A DNA stretch of 64,000 nucleotides from Bacillus sp. FJAT-42376 (GTDB taxonomy: Bacteria; Bacillota; Bacilli; Bacillales; Bacillaceae): NCBI RefSeq assembly GCF_003816055.1, contig NZ_CP033906.1, positions 3,844,001 through 3,908,000 of the forward strand, read 5' to 3'. The position numbers were made by a program, and so were the translations under genes. The first letter of the stretch is position 1, and each line of letters starts with the position of its first letter. Below the pieces are notes generated by a model, which was not told the origin of the DNA, ran no database searches, and saw only the letters and a program-made list of their open reading frames with translations. Shown piece after piece: positions 62,754 to 64,000 of this stretch.

Positions 62754-64000
62754 ATGAAAACAAGCGTAAGAAAAGGATTACTGATTGCGGGTCTGCTTTC
62801 TGCAACAGTGTTTGGTTCCTTTTCCTCTGGAGCATTGACAGTAGCCGCGGCCTCCCAGCAAGGGGTTGTGAAAGCGGATGTTCTCAATGTACGATCGGCT
62901 GCATCCATAAATTCTTCCATTGTTATGCAAGTGAAACACAATCAGGCTGTTCACATCCTGGACCAAAAATCAGGCTGGACGAAGATTCAATCCGGAAAGA
63001 AAACAGGATGGGTAAAAAGCTCTTACCTAAACGTCAAACAAGTTACGGCAGCGGCATTAAAAACCGCCAAAGTAAATGCTTCCTCTTTGAATGTTCGTTC
63101 CACCCCAAGCACATCAGGCAAAGTGGTTATGACCCTGAAAAGGAATGCCTCCGTTACATTAATGAAGACACAAAATGGCTGGTCCCAAGTGTCAGCCAGC
63201 GGCAAAACCGGCTGGGTGAATGCTAAGTATCTGACTGCTTCCGGAACACCTGCAGCTCCTGCACCGGTTAAAACGGAGGAGAAACGGGTAACGGCAGAAA
63301 CGTTAAATATAAGAGCCACAGCCGCTTCAAACGGAAAAGTGCTTGCTTCATTGAAGAAAAATGAGATTGTTACCGTATTGAAAACTCAGGGGACATGGTC
63401 AAACATTAAGACCAGCAAAGGAATTACCGGGTGGGCCGCTTCGCAGTATCTCGGGAGTGTCACTGCTCCCCCTGCTGTGGAGACTCCCGCCGGCTTTGCC
63501 TATCTGAATACAGATTCCAATATACGTTCTGGCCCCGGGACAAGCTCGCCTGTCATCCTTACGCTTAAAACAGGAACAAAGCTGCAAACATTTGAGAAAC
63601 AAAAGGACTGGACGAAAGTTAAAATTCCCGATGGCCGGACAGGCTGGGTATCAAACAAACTGATTTCTGCCGGGCAAATCGAGACGCCGGTGCCTGAGAG
63701 TCCAACAGGGGTTCTTACCGGAAAAGTCATTGTCGTGGATGCCGGACATGGCGGATATGACCCCGGAACAAGAGGCAGTTTTACACTTGAAAAATCCCTG
63801 ACACTCACCAGTTCTCAACTGCTTGTAAAAAAGCTTCAAAACGAAGGCGCCAATGTTAAATTCACCCGGAATTCGGATACATATCCCCTCCTTAGTGAAC
63901 GGGCTGCCTTAAGCAACAAAAGCAAAGCGGACGCCTTTATCAGCATCCATTATGATTCCGGCGGTCTGAAAGCGACGGGAATTTCCACCTTCTACTACAC
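62754..64000 (+). CDS. SH3b-repeat N-acetylmuramoyl-L-alanine amidase (partial, cut by window end)
   Basis: About 415 residues are visible. A signal peptide (1-33) ends at VAAAS. Four SH3b domains follow (~36-96, 105-165, 180-235, 250-305), each with the (S/T/N)LN[VI]R(S/A) and TGW motifs (the last has SNIRSGPGTSS). An Amidase_3 domain starts near 322 (VIVVDAGHGGYDPG, zinc His) and includes ISIHYDS. It hydrolyses the amide between muramic acid and the stem peptide in cell-wall turnover. GAGGAG precedes ATG. The C-terminal end lies outside the window. Confidence 0.93.
   Translation, partial: MKTSVRKGLLIAGLLSATVFGSFSSGALTVAAASQQGVVKADVLNVRSAASINSSIVMQVKHNQAVHILDQKSGWTKIQSGKKTGWVKSSYLNVKQVTAAALKTAKVNASSLNVRSTPSTSGKVVMTLKRNASVTLMKTQNGWSQVSASGKTGWVNAKYLTASGTPAAPAPVKTEEKRVTAETLNIRATAASNGKVLASLKKNEIVTVLKTQGTWSNIKTSKGITGWAASQYLGSVTAPPAVETPAGFAYLNTDSNIRSGPGTSSPVILTLKTGTKLQTFEKQKDWTKVKIPDGRTGWVSNKLISAGQIETPVPESPTGVLTGKVIVVDAGHGGYDPGTRGSFTLEKSLTLTSSQLLVKKLQNEGANVKFTRNSDTYPLLSERAALSNKSKADAFISIHYDSGGLKATGISTFYY

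Overview
The window is chromosomal DNA of a low-to-mid GC, Gram-positive, spore-former-type bacterium of the family Bacillaceae. The evidence is strong AGGAGG-type ribosome binding sites, frequent TTG/GTG starts, intrinsic terminators after most genes, and gene families typical of Bacillus and relatives: immune inhibitor A, pgs/cap polyglutamate genes, hxlAB-hxlR, YeeI, YqkB, YngC and HtrA. I do not name a species. No tRNA, rRNA, CRISPR array or prophage was seen.

Layout. 1-4.2 kb: a cut-off branched-chain amino acid carrier, a short 21-bp-periodic repeat array and a secreted InhA metalloprotease. 4.2-8.9 kb: a five-gene polyglutamate capsule operon in the B. anthracis order capB-C-A-D-E, including the CapD enzyme that in B. 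anthracis anchors the polymer to peptidoglycan. 9.4-14.9 kb: an acetyltransferase, a flavin monooxygenase/methyltransferase pair, a V4R-like/STAS protein and a secreted YusW-like protein. 15-18.7 kb: a hyaluronan operon (hasA, gtaB/hasC, ugd/hasB). Two capsule systems therefore lie about 6 kb apart. 19.3-26.6 kb: an ABC exporter with a glycolipid glycosyltransferase, a PHA synthase pair, a DedA protein and two unlisted small genes. 26.6-33.6 kb: a MITE-like element and housekeeping or accessory genes (reductase-like protein, WYL regulator, methionine aminopeptidase, SDR, DUF4003, cupin, HtrA). 33.8-36.2 kb: a sortase with a C-terminal FN3-like tail, next to its probable MPKTG-anchored substrate.

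36.3-40.9 kb: a nucleotidyltransferase and NERD-domain gene, with periodic repeats upstream of the NERD gene; decayed tandem copies of an SDR gene tail; and a FadR-type regulator/desaturase/SDR operon with two visible operators. 41-46.3 kb: peroxiredoxin, YqkB, an SDR, a trypsin-endonuclease fusion, and the formaldehyde-fixing hxlAB genes with divergent hxlR. 46.4-47.2 kb: a 17-unit tandem array with a ~41.5-bp period. 47.2-50.1 kb: two secreted acidic repeat proteins. 50.3-55.8 kb: fatty acid desaturase, DUF2071, a nucleoside transporter behind a purine-type riboswitch, a glutamine amidotransferase behind a ykkC-type riboswitch, and an SDR. 55.8-57 kb: a second NERD gene with its own, differently worded, ~20-bp-periodic array. 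57-64 kb: YeeI, a nonsense-mutated small membrane gene, a membrane protein, a class B penicillin-binding protein, an MgtC protein and a cut-off SH3b amidase.

Themes. Much of the window concerns the cell surface (two capsules, InhA, sortase and substrate, secreted repeat proteins, PBP, amidase, lipid modification). The most unusual signal is a set of intergenic arrays of short words repeated every ~20-21 bp (or ~41.5 bp). Two of them sit directly upstream of the two paralogous NERD genes.
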